Shown in pieces: positions 21,050 through 31,558 of a stretch of 64,000 nt of DNA. Position 1 is the stretch's first letter. Every line of letters begins with the position of its first letter. The notes beneath the pieces were generated by a model, which made no database searches, was not told where the DNA came from, and worked only from the letters and a program-made list of their open reading frames with translations. A program made the position numbers and the translations under genes. This DNA is from Ignelater luminosus. Taxonomy: Eukaryota; Arthropoda; Insecta; Coleoptera; Elateridae. The stretch is taken from contig VTPC01090694.1 in NCBI GenBank assembly GCA_011009095.1, positions 94,980 through 158,979 of the forward strand. Reading direction: 5' to 3'.

Positions 21050-23635
21050 TGCCTAGAAAAAAGTTACTCAATAAATATTCAAAATGTTGACCATCAATTT
21101 CCATACAATGATCTTCTAATGAACTAGTTGCGTCGCATAAATTTTACTTTTTAAGTAAAAAAGTCTAATGGCGACAAATTCGGGGACCAAGGAGGCCATT
21201 CAATTGCGCCTCTCCTTCCAATCCAACGACCTGGGAAAGTTCGATCCAAATACTCACAAATGGGGAGTGCAAAATGCGGAGGAGCCCTATCTTGTTGGAT
21301 TACCAAAAATGCCTGCCCACACATTTAACTTTTTTGGTCGTTGGGCATGGATATTGTGATAACCAGGTTTAGATTTTAAATTTCGCGCGTTAGAAAAAAA
21401 AACTAGGTTACCACCACTGCATCTTTGAAATGTTTGGAAAGAGTGGGATGGGGTTGGCGATTGGAAGGGATGCTGTGGGTTGAGGGAGAAACACGGGCTC
21501 TCTTGAGTTTTGGCTACCAAAGGGGTGAGATGGACCGGGAGGAGAGCTCTTGAGTTGTGACTACCAAAGGGGTGAGATGGATCCGGAGACTGTAAAATTA
21601 CTTTCCTTTTGATGTAAAATACATTTTTGATTTTTATTGAAAAATAACATGTTAAGGGTGAAGTGAACTCAATTACCTATTTTGATTTTTGGTTTATATT
21701 TGTGATTATGCTGAGGTAGACGAGATTTAAACAGATATTAAAAATTACTTGTAAGAAACCACGTGGCTTCCTTGGTGTTTATGTAACAATCATGCACCTC
21801 ATGTAGACTTTTAATGTTTATTCAACTGTTTTATGTGTTATAAATCCAGGCATTTTGAATGCTTTTAATATCATATTTCACTAAAGATATTTTTCTGTGT
21901 TACAATAATTGTGAAACGAAATTAAGAAAGCTTTTGTATTGTATGCATTGATCTTGTGATCACAGAAAAAGTTTAAAGAATAATGGAATTTAGTTGGGAA
22001 TTCAGATGTTTTAAATATTACAAAACAACATACAAGACGATTAGATTTATTTTCATACTCTAGCATTTGTTAACATGGATGTTCTGATGCGCAACTGTGA
22101 TGTGGGCACCCGTAAATATTATAAAATGCACATGAATTTAGTGGTCGATGGCTCTCTTTATTAAAGAATGAACTGCCTTGGTGTTATCTTAACATTTTCA
22201 TCCGTGGTGGCAGTCTACATTCTCCATTGTTTTGTGTGTTTATTTGTTATAAATGTTTTCTCTTGCAGCATTTTCCACCCTTGGGCAGCAGTTATTATTA
22301 TGTACTATTTGTGGCACGAAGCACTATAATATAGTTCCGTGCTTTTATTTATATATTTATTGCGGGGAATGATAGACTGTTCACAAATTTTGGCTACGGC
22401 CGGAGGCTAAGGAGCTATTTTAATAGAGTACGGTCTCTTCCTTTTGTCTTTGCTAACATACTCTTCAGTTTTGTTTGATGATGAGTGCTATAAGTACGTA
22501 TCCGAGTAATGGAGAGAGCAGGACTAGTTTAATTTATGTTGCAACCAGTGAATTTGAAATGTGCATTATGTTGTGTGTTCCGAACATTCATTTTATCATT
22601 TATTTATCTCTGAATTTCACCAAGTTCTTGTGAAATGAACTTGTGCAAACTTATCGCTTGTGATGTGTTTTGTCTTATTTATAATTATTTCTTTTGCTAA
22701 TTATTATTGGTCATGTTGGTACCTTATTATTGCTTGCTTTCATGTGACATTAATTATTTTATTGAATATTGCTGTGTCTTGTTGGTTTCAAGTTAGGACC
22801 GTTTATTTATATATTTGTGCATTAAAATTTGTATTGTTTGGTTTTAAAGAATCTTCGGAGGTTTCTTGCTGGTTCTTCCTCCGAACTGATACCTGAACCA
22901 GTGTAAAAAGTTTATTCGACCTTCACAACAAAATCTAGCATTCAATATACAACGTTCTATTTTAACTATAATCTGTGTTTTATTTGATTTCCTGTCTTCC
23001 CCACTATCGTTAGTAACCAGTGTATCTAGTTTAGGGAATTTTAGAAACACAACGTAGGGTAGGTAAATTTGTTTGACGATCACGATTGGCCACATTGATT
23101 CTGGGGTTAGCTTTCTGTTAGATTTGGGAGGGAAATTTAAATATTTGTCAGGACCCGGGGCTTGGGATACTACAATATCATGAAATTCTCTTGGATTCGA
23201 ATCTGCCCAATAGCGACAATTTACAAAAAAAAGAGCATTCATGAGAAAAACAGACCTCTAATAGAAAATTTGTATTATTCGTCGCTCATTCATTTATGAC
23301 CTCACAGAATTGCAAACGACGATCAAAGTCGTCTTCATTAAGTTCCTGCAGCAACTGAATCTTGTATGGGTGAAACTTGTGGTGTTTTGAAATTCGGCAG
23401 CAATATAACTGAGAACCGCCACTTCCACTCCTTTATTTCGCGTGGGTTTCTCAGCATTTCTCTTTTTTTGACCGCAGGTCCTATTTTTCTGAAATTTTGC
23501 TACCAACTACAAAACCTACTTGCGACCTACATGTTTATTTGCATGTCATTGATTGAATCGCTCGGCAGTTCTGTTTGCATTTTCATTATTTCCAAAGAAA
23601 AACGCAATCATTTCAACCCTCTCTACAATTGAGTA
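21050..23635 (-). pseudogene. mariner-type DDE/D transposase, split and decayed
   Basis: Minus-strand pieces lie in the correct order. The N-terminus is at 23635-23546 (E-R-V-E-M-I-A-F-F-F-G-N). A linker with V-E-V-A-V-L-S-Y-I-A-A follows (about 23430), then F-H-P-Y-K-I-Q-L-L-Q-E-L-N-E-D-D (about 23370-23325), then N-C-R-Y-W-A-D-S-N-P-R-E-F-H (about 23220-23180). The 21355-23174 insertion comes next. After it come P-K-K-L-N-V-W-A-G-I-F-G-N (about 21340-21300) and the second catalytic block Q-Q-D-R-A-P-P-H-F-A (normally D-G-A-P-P-H). Last are W-P-P-W-S-P-N-L-S-P-L-D-F with the third acidic residue missing from the usual D-L-x-P-L-D position (Asn instead), and a C-terminus I-D-G-Q-H-F-E-Y-L-L. 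About 60 residues between the first and second catalytic parts are deleted, and several frameshifts and stops are present. It is non-functional. Confidence 0.85.
21355..23174. mobile_element. 1.82-kb LTR-like insertion (TGT...ACA, ATAT duplication)
   Basis: The insertion starts TGTGATAACC, ends GGATACTACA and is flanked by ATAT on both sides (21351-21354 and 23175-23178). Removing it plus one ATAT puts the mariner reading frame back in register across the gap with the spacing expected of the family, so the borders are exact. TG...CA ends and a 4-bp duplication are LTR-retrotransposon marks. No gag or pol was seen, so it is probably a large solo LTR or a non-autonomous element. A two-copy direct repeat (ctaccaaaggggtgagatgg) lies near its left end, at about 21512 and 21560. 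Confidence 0.65.
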
Positions 23636-23756
23636 ACCTATAATGTAAGTTTTTCTTAATTTACAACAACAAATACTAGAAAATTCACTTTGCCGTCCAC
23701 ACCAGGAAAATAAACTAGTGAAAATGCAAGCGTGATCAAGACGAAATTTAAAACAA

Positions 23757-25135
23757 AAAAATTTTCGATCTCGAGAAGTATTCGAGATATCGATTATGTA
23801 TCTGTAATCAGGAGAGAATTCTAAGTTGATTTCATATACCGGGACATCGATATTTTCAGCAGCCACGTGACCACTAATTTAACACGTTAAGCAAAACTGT
23901 TTTTTTCGAACTTAGTCTTTCTTGGTGCCAGCAGTGCGTGTTTTTCTTCAAAATTTTGTTTTTTTTTGTTGTTTTCCTATTATATTTTTTTCGTGGCACA
24001 AGGTTTGTACCTCATTGTCTATAGATTAAAGAACCTGCTGCACAAGGGTCGGCATGCAAATTTTTAGGGGTCATGACTTTCGTTTTTTGGGCTCATTAGA
24101 TACAGCTTCTAAAGCTCTATCTACTTGGCAAGTATCATTACTTTCGGTTTACCCGTTTTGGAACGGCGAGGGTTCAGACTTCAGACAGCCCAGTCGGGCT
24201 TTTGGTGCCGTTTTTGGGACATTCCTTTGTCTGTATAGAGTAACAATGGATAGAGCTTTAGAAGCCCAAAACAAAACGGGAGGTCATAACCCATACCGAC
24301 CCTTTTGCAACAGGTTCTTTTGTGCGTACAGAAAAACACGACAACGTGACTTTAAATTACCGACTCATAACTAGAGATAGGTCACTAGGACGGCAGTTCA
24401 ACATATCCCATGTATCAACACGATTCGTTGAGAAACTCACGCCGTCTAAATGCTCAGTGCGGGCGTGGTTTTACGCTAGACCTCGTCGTCTCTAAAAGTC
24501 CTCAGGAACGGTGGTGCATTTTTAATACCATGCCGTGCTTAACGTATTAAAAGTGGCGCAAAATTTTATTTTTCAACATTCAACTGTGTTCTGTGAACGT
24601 TCTCGCGAGTACATTTCTAACCTAAAATTACATCGGCGTGCGTACGTTCTGTGATTTCTTATTGTCTCTTTGTTTTGCGTTTTTTTTTTCAAGACTAAAT
24701 CTGCTTTTTATGAGTTAATCGAGGTAAGTGTGATTTAACATATTTAAAGTGAGATAATAAATTTGAAATATTTAAGTTTTTAAGTAGTTTCATCATATAT
24801 CCAATACTACGCCGCTGGAAAACTACATTATGCTTATTACAACAGAGCTGCCAATAGTGCAAGATGTGTTGCCTAACCAACAGTAAATTTTGTGGCCACG
24901 TGGCTTCCGGAAATATTTGATGTCTCTGTATAACGTGTGCTGTAAAGTTACGGGAACATGGCAACAGACAGACTATGTCGAAAAATCATTTTCGATCTCG
25001 ATTATTTCGAAGAGTATTCGAGATATCGAAATACCGATTATGCATCTGTAATCAGGAGAAGATTCTAAGTTGATTACATATATGTATAACATGTTCTGTA
25101 AAGTTACGGGAACACACCAACAGACAGACAGATGG
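23757..25135 (+). repeat. Direct repeats inside the mariner-type element
   Basis: The block cgatctcga...attcgagatatcga...atctgtaatcaggaga...attctaagttgatt occurs at about 23765-23835 and again at about 24989-25073. A second word, ctgtaaagttacgggaaca followed by caacagacagac, occurs at about 24938 and 25094. They mark local duplication within the element 5' region. No coding content was seen. Confidence 0.6.
24031..24317. repeat. Imperfect foldback (inverted repeat)
   Basis: The left arm (gaacctgctgcacaagggtc, then ggcatg ... cttctaaagctctatc) has an inverted partner in the right arm (rc: gaacctgttgcaaaagggtc, then ggtatg ... cttctaaagctctatc). Arms of about 100 bp surround a short centre. 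The 106-codon frame at 24054-24374 runs straight through the hairpin and is therefore not credited as a gene. Confidence 0.6.
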
Positions 25136-25209
25136 AATGTATGAATTCAGATACGAAACTTTAAATTTCGTCGAAAATAAACATGACAGAATTTTAGAGT
25201 GGATACCAG

Positions 25210-25349
25210 CCCTGCGTTCGATAAGCTATTTTTGCTCGGGACCGTCTCTTGTTCTTGTCACGCAAATAAAAATTCAGATTTGAGTGACAAGAACAAGAGG
25301 CGATTCTGAGCAAAAACAGTTGTCAGAGGTACCTTCGTACCTTACCAAC
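25210..25349. mobile_element. Palindromic MITE, copy 2 (opposite orientation)
   Basis: Same family as 12932-13081. It carries CCCTGCGTT at the left, the CTCTTGTTCTTGTCA/TGACAAGAACAAGAG arms and TTACCAAC at the right. The AT centre reads as the reverse complement of copy 1 (aaataaaaattcagatttga against tcaaatctgaatttttattt), so the two copies are inverted relative to each other. It sits beside the right inverted end of the mariner-type element. Confidence 0.7.
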
Positions 25350-25686
25350 CAAGATTGTTAAATTAAATGAAAACAAATGTCAAATGTAAAAATTTGAAGA
25401 TCATGAAGCCTTCCATGTTTTAAATTTTACAACCTGTATCTTCCAAACAAATTGACCGAATTTAAAAATTCAGGCGGGACAATATGGAGAATTGAAAGGC
25501 CTTTCTAATGATGTGCCACTTGAAACCCCTTTCCATTAGAAATTCTCCCCCTCCCCACCTTAGGGGGTTGTAGTTTAGGATTCGAATTGTACATCAAAAA
25601 ATATCCTCCTCGCAATACAAATGGACTTTGAAAAATTATTTTCGTGGGAATTATTTAGTCTGTTTCGTTTCCGTTGGGCCACCCTG

Positions 25687-26551
25687 TATTTTTCCCAAAT
25701 GGCATTTTGAAAACAATGTTGTCTTTTCTACATTTTAATCTAAAATTATAATTTGTAAAGTGCTTAACATTTGAAAATCTGAAGAGTATCTAGCAACATA
25801 CTAAGCAAATTAGGAAGCTCCAGTTACCTTTTTTTTTATTCATGGATAAAAAATATACTTAGTAAGAAATATCAGAGCGGCAGAGATTAGTTGATACGTC
25901 ATGGTGACGTATTGCATTAATGGTACATTACTAAGGTATATGTAAGGTGTACACAGGTAAAGGATGTCTAGATCCATTGAATCACTGATAAACAGTTTTA
26001 CATCAACGACTTCACTATGTTACGAAAAGTAGTATCAATAAGCCCAACATAATATTTATATGAACCTGTGGTCGAGTATACAAACAACTTTAGTGAGCAG
26101 TCAGCTATTTGATCATTAGAAAAGAGGTTCCAACCATGTTTTTGCCAATTTCATTTCGTATTTTACCCAAATTACATCTCATATTTTGCCTCTACCATCA
26201 CCGATGGATCATATAAACTGTAATGATTAAAACAATTTTTTAATTGTAACCACATTTAATAACAAAAAAACGTACTAACAATGTTGTAGCAAAGTAGTAA
26301 AAATGCTTCACAGATTTCACGTTTATTCGTTCACTTACAAACAAATAGTGAAAAAAGATTTAAACAGAGAAATCAGACAATTTTAATAGTTTATACAGCT
26401 GGATATAAGTAAATATGTAATAAACTATTAGAATTGCCAGATTATGCCCAAGATTATTCAGGTAAGATGCCTTTAAAATTACTTAAAACCTATTAATCTT
26501 TTTTATATTACTATTAGCCGATTGACACTAGAATACAGAGATTTTTGATCA
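25687..26551. other. AT-rich intergenic DNA, includes Tim13 3' UTR
   Basis: No gene was recognised. A minus-strand AATAAA (tttatt at 26321-26326) lies about 230 bp after the Tim13 stop and may be its poly(A) signal. Confidence 0.5.
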
Positions 26552-26951
26552 TCATGGCATGCGATGTCTTTCTTTTTGTATCCTTTCACTATAAGTTCTT
26601 GATACAAGATTCCACGAATCCATATATCTATCCATACACATTGCAATACATTTCTAAAAATATCAACGTTAGATTTATAAATAACATCAAACAAAATAAC
26701 AAACCTGCTCGGAACTATCTAATGATGTTCCTGGTTTGGTAATACATTTCTTAAAGCATTTCTCGGTCATTTTCTGCAATAAATATTCATGAATCGTTTA
26801 AAGACATTGTGAAGATGAAAAATTGAGGTTATATCATGTGCAACTTTACCGTCAATAATTCTTGGGCATTTGCTACCGCAATTTGTTGTTTAACTTGATC
26901 CATAAGTTCATCTTTTTGGGTGCTTGATAACCCTGCTGGCAGTGAATCCAT
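26552..26951 (-). CDS. Tim13: Mitochondrial intermembrane-space chaperone Tim13
   Basis: Three minus-strand exons (26850-26951, 26705-26773, 26552-26653) join in phase 0 with GT-AG introns of 51 and 76 bp and give 90 residues, the normal small-Tim size. The N-terminal helix contains [11 protein letters not shown], a Tim13 hallmark. The twin CX3C motif is present with the usual spacing: C40-x3-C44, 14 residues, C59-x3-C63. The C-terminal helix follows ([11 protein letters not shown]). Tim13 pairs with Tim8 as a hexameric chaperone that escorts Tim23 and other membrane proteins through the intermembrane space, so a client (Tim23) and its chaperone are both in this window, about 11 kb apart. It is head to head with the 269-residue gene. 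Confidence 0.95.
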
Positions 26952-27165
26952 TGTAATTTAATCTAAAAAAATGTATAACTACCGAATAACTGTATTTTTA
27001 GGTTATGTATAGTAAAAGAATTTAAAAAAGCAAATTCCCTAACTTGACACAACTTCAAACTTATTACTTTTGGCGCAATATTTCTATTAAGTAAGACTTA
27101 ATTTTTAAGTTTTTTAATTTTTATTTATTTGGAATTTTAATTTCCTTTTAGAGACCAGCTCGAAG
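26952..27165. promoter_or_regulatory. Divergent promoter region, Tim13 / 269-aa gene
   Basis: The two start codons are 214 bp apart and face outward. The plus-strand side probably contains a 61-bp 5' UTR intron (27091-27151, gtaagact ... tttccttttag). No TATA box was evident. Confidence 0.5.
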
Positions 27166-27975
27166 ATGGATTTTAATACCATATGTAACAACTTATTGTC
27201 GAAGAATGATAATGAAAGTCCTGAACAAAGAATATTAAAATTCTTAAACGTAGCCAGTGAAATCTTAGATTCCAACTTAAATAATCATGAATATACATTT
27301 TCCAATCCATTGAATAATGTGGTCTCTAACAATGATAATCTAGCTGAAGTTTGGAACAAAACAGAATTAAAAGAGATTCTCCTTTCTGATCCTAAATTTG
27401 AAACTCATATAGAAGTTTTTGTCAGATTTATTTTAAATTCTATTATGAAACAAATAGAAAGTCTTAATATGAAAAATTACACAGAAATATTCAGTTATGC
27501 TACTTCACTCAACAGATTTTTAAAAGTATGCATAGATAATAATATAAGGAATGTAATAAGTTACGTTCTAAAATTTCTGATTGATTTATTTCATAAATTG
27601 GACCATATCAGTAATGATGACTTTATTAAAAATGGTCCACTGTATCAGTTTATTGCAAGGCTGATTGAAACGTTTAAAGAAACTAAGTGTGTACAAGACG
27701 ATATAATGTTGAATATTAATAACAAGTTGAAAAAGATCTCTGCTTTTCTAAAAGACAAACAAAGAGATGAGTTTCACAGTGAAATTTGTTATGAGAGTTT
27801 GCTACTCCACCTAACAATTTTGAAAGGGATACTTAAATATAGATTAATACAATCATTTGGATCTGATGAGGAAGATCGTGTTGCAATGGAAATTAAAAAG
27901 AATTTGAATACTATTGTTGACAAATTACCAGAATATGTTCAGATTATTATTAATGAATGTAATAGCTTACTATAG
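27166..27975 (+). CDS. Unrecognised 269-residue helical protein
   Basis: A single open frame of 269 codons has a methionine 14 bp after a good splice acceptor (tttccttttag at 27141-27151), so a 5' UTR intron or a short upstream coding exon is likely. The protein is Asn/Ile/Leu/Lys-rich and almost wholly alpha-helical by pattern. Repeated amphipathic helices (for example F-V-R-F-I-L-N-S-I-M-K-Q-I and V-I-S-Y-V-L-K-F-L-I-D-L-F) look like HEAT/ARM-type repeats. No signal peptide, membrane helix or catalytic motif was seen. It lies head to head with Tim13. The length of the frame in AT-rich DNA and the poly(A) signal after it support a real gene. I do not recognise the family and give no function. 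Confidence 0.8.
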   Translation: MDFNTICNNLLSKNDNESPEQRILKFLNVASEILDSNLNNHEYTFSNPLNNVVSNNDNLAEVWNKTELKEILLSDPKFETHIEVFVRFILNSIMKQIESLNMKNYTEIFSYATSLNRFLKVCIDNNIRNVISYVLKFLIDLFHKLDHISNDDFIKNGPLYQFIARLIETFKETKCVQDDIMLNINNKLKKISAFLKDKQRDEFHSEICYESLLLHLTILKGILKYRLIQSFGSDEEDRVAMEIKKNLNTIVDKLPEYVQIIINECNSLL

Positions 27976-28164
27976 AGGCAATTCTTACAACTAAATGTGA
28001 GCTTTATTTGAAGTAATATAGGGTTGAGGTGTTTTTATAATTATTTATCGATGTTTGTTAGATTAACTATATAGTTGTATATCTACTGCGTTATCTAAAA
28101 AAATACATTTAAATTTAGTTTGTTACAATAAGCTTTTTTAAATAATTTGTTTAATTATTATGTA

Positions 28165-28170
28165 AATAAA
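28165..28170 (+). terminator. Poly(A) signal after the 269-aa gene
   Basis: AATAAA lies 190 bp after the stop codon at 27975, in AT-rich 3' UTR-like DNA. Confidence 0.45.
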
Positions 28171-29815
28171 AGAACTGAAAATAAATGAATTCTTTTTGAA
28201 TTTATCTGCTGTAGGTAGTAGTATTAACTGCTCTTTACATTTAGGTAGACATATGTATAGTTAATGGAGTGGTAACAAGTAATTGTGGCCTGCTATTAAA
28301 CACTTTACGTCCTATGTAATCTGGTGATTTACTAGTAATATTTAGTCTAGTATGTACTACATGAAAATCGTTTTTCGTCCTAGTACTTTTTTTATGTTGT
28401 ATATTACCTACTATGTATAACAAGGGCAAGGTTAAAATATGACATTTAAGAAATAAATCCCTACAGGAACAGCAGGTACAGATACTGGGAATACCAGCAA
28501 CATCTTCTTATCACATTTTTTTGAGCTTTAAATAAATAAAGAATTCTGAAGTAGGGTGGAATCTACCATACCTTAACCTAGAGTCAGCATAAGCATGGAA
28601 TAAAGTAATTAATTGGGTTGTAGGAATAATAACCTCTTTCAAGTTTTTCCTTAAATATTCACAAAAGATTTGGTATCAACAGCATTGCCACTGCTGGTAT
28701 TTATGTTGTTTATGTTTATATCAATTATATCATATTTTTGCCTGTTATGCGAAATTGCAGAATTTGTTTCTTCTGCATTAAAATGCAAATAATGTTCATC
28801 AAAGAAAGTCGATACGTTTTTAATGACTTCATTGCATTTATTTTGTGGCTGTAGTGTTTGTTAACAAGCTTGTCACGTTTGCAGAACGTTTAAGATTAAA
28901 GCACTGTTTATTTAGGTTGTTTTTATGAAACCACAAGCTTACTTCATATTGAACCAAAGTGTCTAAGTGCTCACGATGAGGATCGTGCTCGAAACTAAAA
29001 AGATTTATTCCCTGGTAAGAAGTGAATAAAGAAAAAGAGGATCAAAGTTCAGTGACACTCAGCGAACTCAACGACTAATTCTATGCAGTGCAGTTCCAGT
29101 CACTTACGCAGAGGAGACGTCCAATAACCTTGTGGTGAAACTCGGAAGTCAGCTGAGTTCAAAGGCATTGGGATAGAGAGACCTTAAGCGCTCTGTTTTT
29201 AGAGGCCACTTAATTAAATTCTTTCCCGTAGGCTTCCATCAAAATGGAACTAACGGATGGTATCATTTTTTGTCGTTCAAGATTTTACCGCTAGAGGTTG
29301 TGCAAAAACAAGCAATTTTCTTTGCATCGATAACAGAAAGAGATAAAAGAATTGCGTTTACGGATTTGTAAAGAAAAGACATTTAGACAAATTATCCTTG
29401 CAAAAGAAACTGGGTGAAAAACAAAAGACGAATGCTGATCTTGGTTACATTACCGAAATAGTGAAATATTGCAAAAAATACTAAACATTCATCAATTGAT
29501 GCGAGATTTGATAAAATAACCAATCGAATCATTTAACGTTTTATCTCCCTGCCCTGACAAATCTGGAGGGGTATCTTTTTCTCATAATTTTTCGCTATGC
29601 TGAGGAATGTAAGTTAGAATAGAGGGAAAATGTGTGAAATGCTAGAATACAGGACACACTGGCAAAAGATTGCACAGAAAGAACATTGTCTCGCGTGCAA
29701 AACCAAAGGTTCTACAGCAAATGATAATTATTAATGTGTGAGAGAACAAAGATCACATAAGAGTCTTCGACAAGAATGTAGAAGTAATAGATTGTAGAAC
29801 ACAAGAGATAATAAA
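28171..29815. other. Intergenic DNA, unassigned
   Basis: AT-rich with no coding series. From about 28860 to 29240 the composition is more mixed and could be a retroelement leader, but no ends or motifs can be shown. Confidence 0.4.
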
Positions 29816-30260
29816 AACGAAATACTAATAGCCGGAAACTTTCATGGGAAGGCTTATGCTTAAGATACCAACTTAAAAGACATCAAATGAAGAATATAGC
29901 TAGAATGGTCGGCAGAGAACCAACTGGTGGTGCAAAATCATATATACGACATGACTGATGTGAGTCTTTTTTTGACATCACGTTAGCATAAAAAAGACTA
30001 ACGAGTAGAAACCAAAAGAAGCCATAATAAGAGTAAACAAGACCTTTCCCAAGAGAAGTAATAAGATAAAACATCAGGCTGTGTATTGGTAGGGCCACAA
30101 ATTAGCACAGGCAAGAAAAAGAAGAAAATTAGCTAGAGAACAGACATTAGTAAGCCTTAGGCGAAATTAAACCGAGAAAAGAAAGTACTAAAAAAAAGAA
30201 ATTGAAAGAGCCAGAACAAAGCATAGCAAGCAGTATGCGAAAAGACCAAAGTATCCGGGG
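29816..30260 (+). pseudogene. LINE endonuclease-domain fragment
   Basis: Plus-strand translation gives I-A-G-N-F-H-G-K-A-Y (the I-x-G-D-F-N-A motif of AP-type endonucleases, decayed) at about 29828. A W-S-A-E-N-Q-L-V-V-Q-N-H segment follows at about 29908-29945, then Y-D-M-T. This order is that of non-LTR ORF2 endonuclease domains. Stops interrupt it repeatedly, and what follows is Lys-rich and unassignable. Confidence 0.55.
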
Positions 30261-30377
30261 CTCGGTTTGTCGTAAAAAGTTTAAAAAAATTGCCAAGCAT
30301 TATACTAGAAAAAGCTAAATTGTTGCAAACAATAGATAAACTATTTCCGACACAACAAGCAGATAACTGTCTTATAC

Positions 30378-31193
30378 CTAGAACAAAATGAGAACGGTCT
30401 TCAGCGACATATTACATTCCATTTTACGGTAAGCTGTCAACATTTCGTCGACGAGGTTTTGGAAATTTTCCGCTTTGTTGTTGTCCAGAAAGTCCTTTAC
30501 AACAGATTTGAAACAATTCCACGTCACCTTTTCTTTTCCTTGTAGAACCACATCGAAACCGCTGTTATTCATTACTTGTCGAATTCGGGGACCCACAAAT
30601 ATGCCCTCCTTTATCTTAGCTTCGATGATTTTTGGAAATTTTTCTTTTATGTACTGAAAATCTCTTCCGCCACGGTCCATACCTTTTACAAAATTCTTTA
30701 TCAGCTCTGACTTTATATGCAAAAGGGACAAATAGATATTGTTTCTACCCACAAGGATTTCATGTAAAATATTTTTTCTCCCACAACTATCTGCCTACTT
30801 GGCCAACTTTTCACAATATAATGCTGCGATTTAGCACGACTGTCTCACTCGCAAAAAGCTGTATTTTGTAAATCCCAGTTGTATTCCTAATAACAAAGCT
30901 ATAACTTTCAAATCTCCACAGATTTTCCACTCGTATCGTTTATAATCTAGGCTCGTTAAAAGGCATTTCATAGTTTCATAAGATTCCTGTAGGTGAACTG
31001 AATTTGCAATGGGAACTGAAGGCAATGCATTTCCATTGTGCAACAGAACTGCTTTCAAACTAAATTTAGATGCATCAATGACCAGTCGCCATTCTTCTGG
31101 TTTGTGTTTACGCCCAAGGGTTTCCATCAAACCGTCAACATCACTGTTGTATGTAAGATTGTCGTCCATAGAATAAAACTCAGAAGACTTCAT
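30378..31193 (-). pseudogene. Relic of a multicopy arthropod protein of unknown function
   Basis: Two minus-strand frames, 31193-30831 (120 codons) and 30752-30378 (124 codons), are in the correct order and separated by a frameshift and stops. The first has E-E-W-R-L-V-I-D-A-S-K-F-S-L-K-A-V-L and I-C-G-D-L-K-V-I-A-L-L-L-G. The second has L-L-H-I-K-S-E-L-I-K-N-F-V-K-G and A-K-I-K-E-G-I-F-V-G-P. I know this arrangement from a large set of near-identical uncharacterised proteins repeated many times in arthropod and cnidarian genomes, so I infer a mobile-element-borne gene. Its activity is unknown and this copy is broken. Confidence 0.55.
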
Positions 31194-31217
31194 ATTATAT
31201 TTTAAATTAATTTCATT

Positions 31218-31281
31218 ACCACAGGTAGGATTCGAACCTACGTAACCTTATCTCGTGTAAGGTGCACTAACCAACTGTAGA
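31218..31281 (-). pseudogene. Degenerate tRNA-like sequence
   Basis: Minus strand. It has an acceptor-stem 3' side CTGTGGT pairing with TCTACAG, a T arm GTAGGTTCGAATCCTAC (a canonical GGTTCGAATCC B box) and an anticodon-like hairpin CCTTA-CACGAGA-TAAGG. The D arm is shortened (TTGGTTAGTGCAC without the GCTC strand) and the anticodon loop lacks the invariant T33. It is a tRNA pseudogene or tRNA-derived SINE head and unlikely to work. Confidence 0.6.
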
Positions 31282-31558
31282 AGACTAATTGGCAACCGTT
31301 CTTTATACATTAGTTACTGCCGGGCTTATGGTTATGATATCCCGCTGTGGCATATCAGGTGACTCGTTCTGACTTGCAGTATTTTTTAAAAATGGCAGAA
31401 GAAGTTATAAAGGGTACGTAGGAGATTTCTTTGGAAAAAAGACATTAAAGATTTCTATTTTACTTTAAATTTTACTTTAAAAATGTTTACTTTTCTCAGA
31501 TTTCCATGTGACTTCATAAAAAAGGTCAATGACATCATTTGTTAACATTATTAATAAA

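Larger units (their letters stand above)
20690..25686 (-). mobile_element. Nested mariner-type element with about 270-bp inverted ends, TA-flanked
   Basis: The first about 285 bp (20690-20975) and last about 260 bp (25427-25686) are inverted copies. Both ends begin CAGGGTGGCC with TA immediately outside. Shared inner words include GAAACAGACT/AGTCTGTTTC, gtgccacttga and cctgtatcttccaaac. A mariner-family transposase relic runs on the minus strand inside (about 23635 to 21050). Three later insertions or rearrangements sit within: the LTR-like segment 21355-23174, the foldback 24031-24317 and the palindromic MITE 25210-25349. Without these the element would be about 2.7 kb. The alternative, two separate solo ends, fits less well because TA flanks both outer ends and the transposase orientation is consistent throughout. 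Confidence 0.7.

Noticed and set aside
24054..24374. 106-codon plus-strand frame
   Set aside because: It runs through an inverted repeat and matches no family, so it is a by-product of the foldback.
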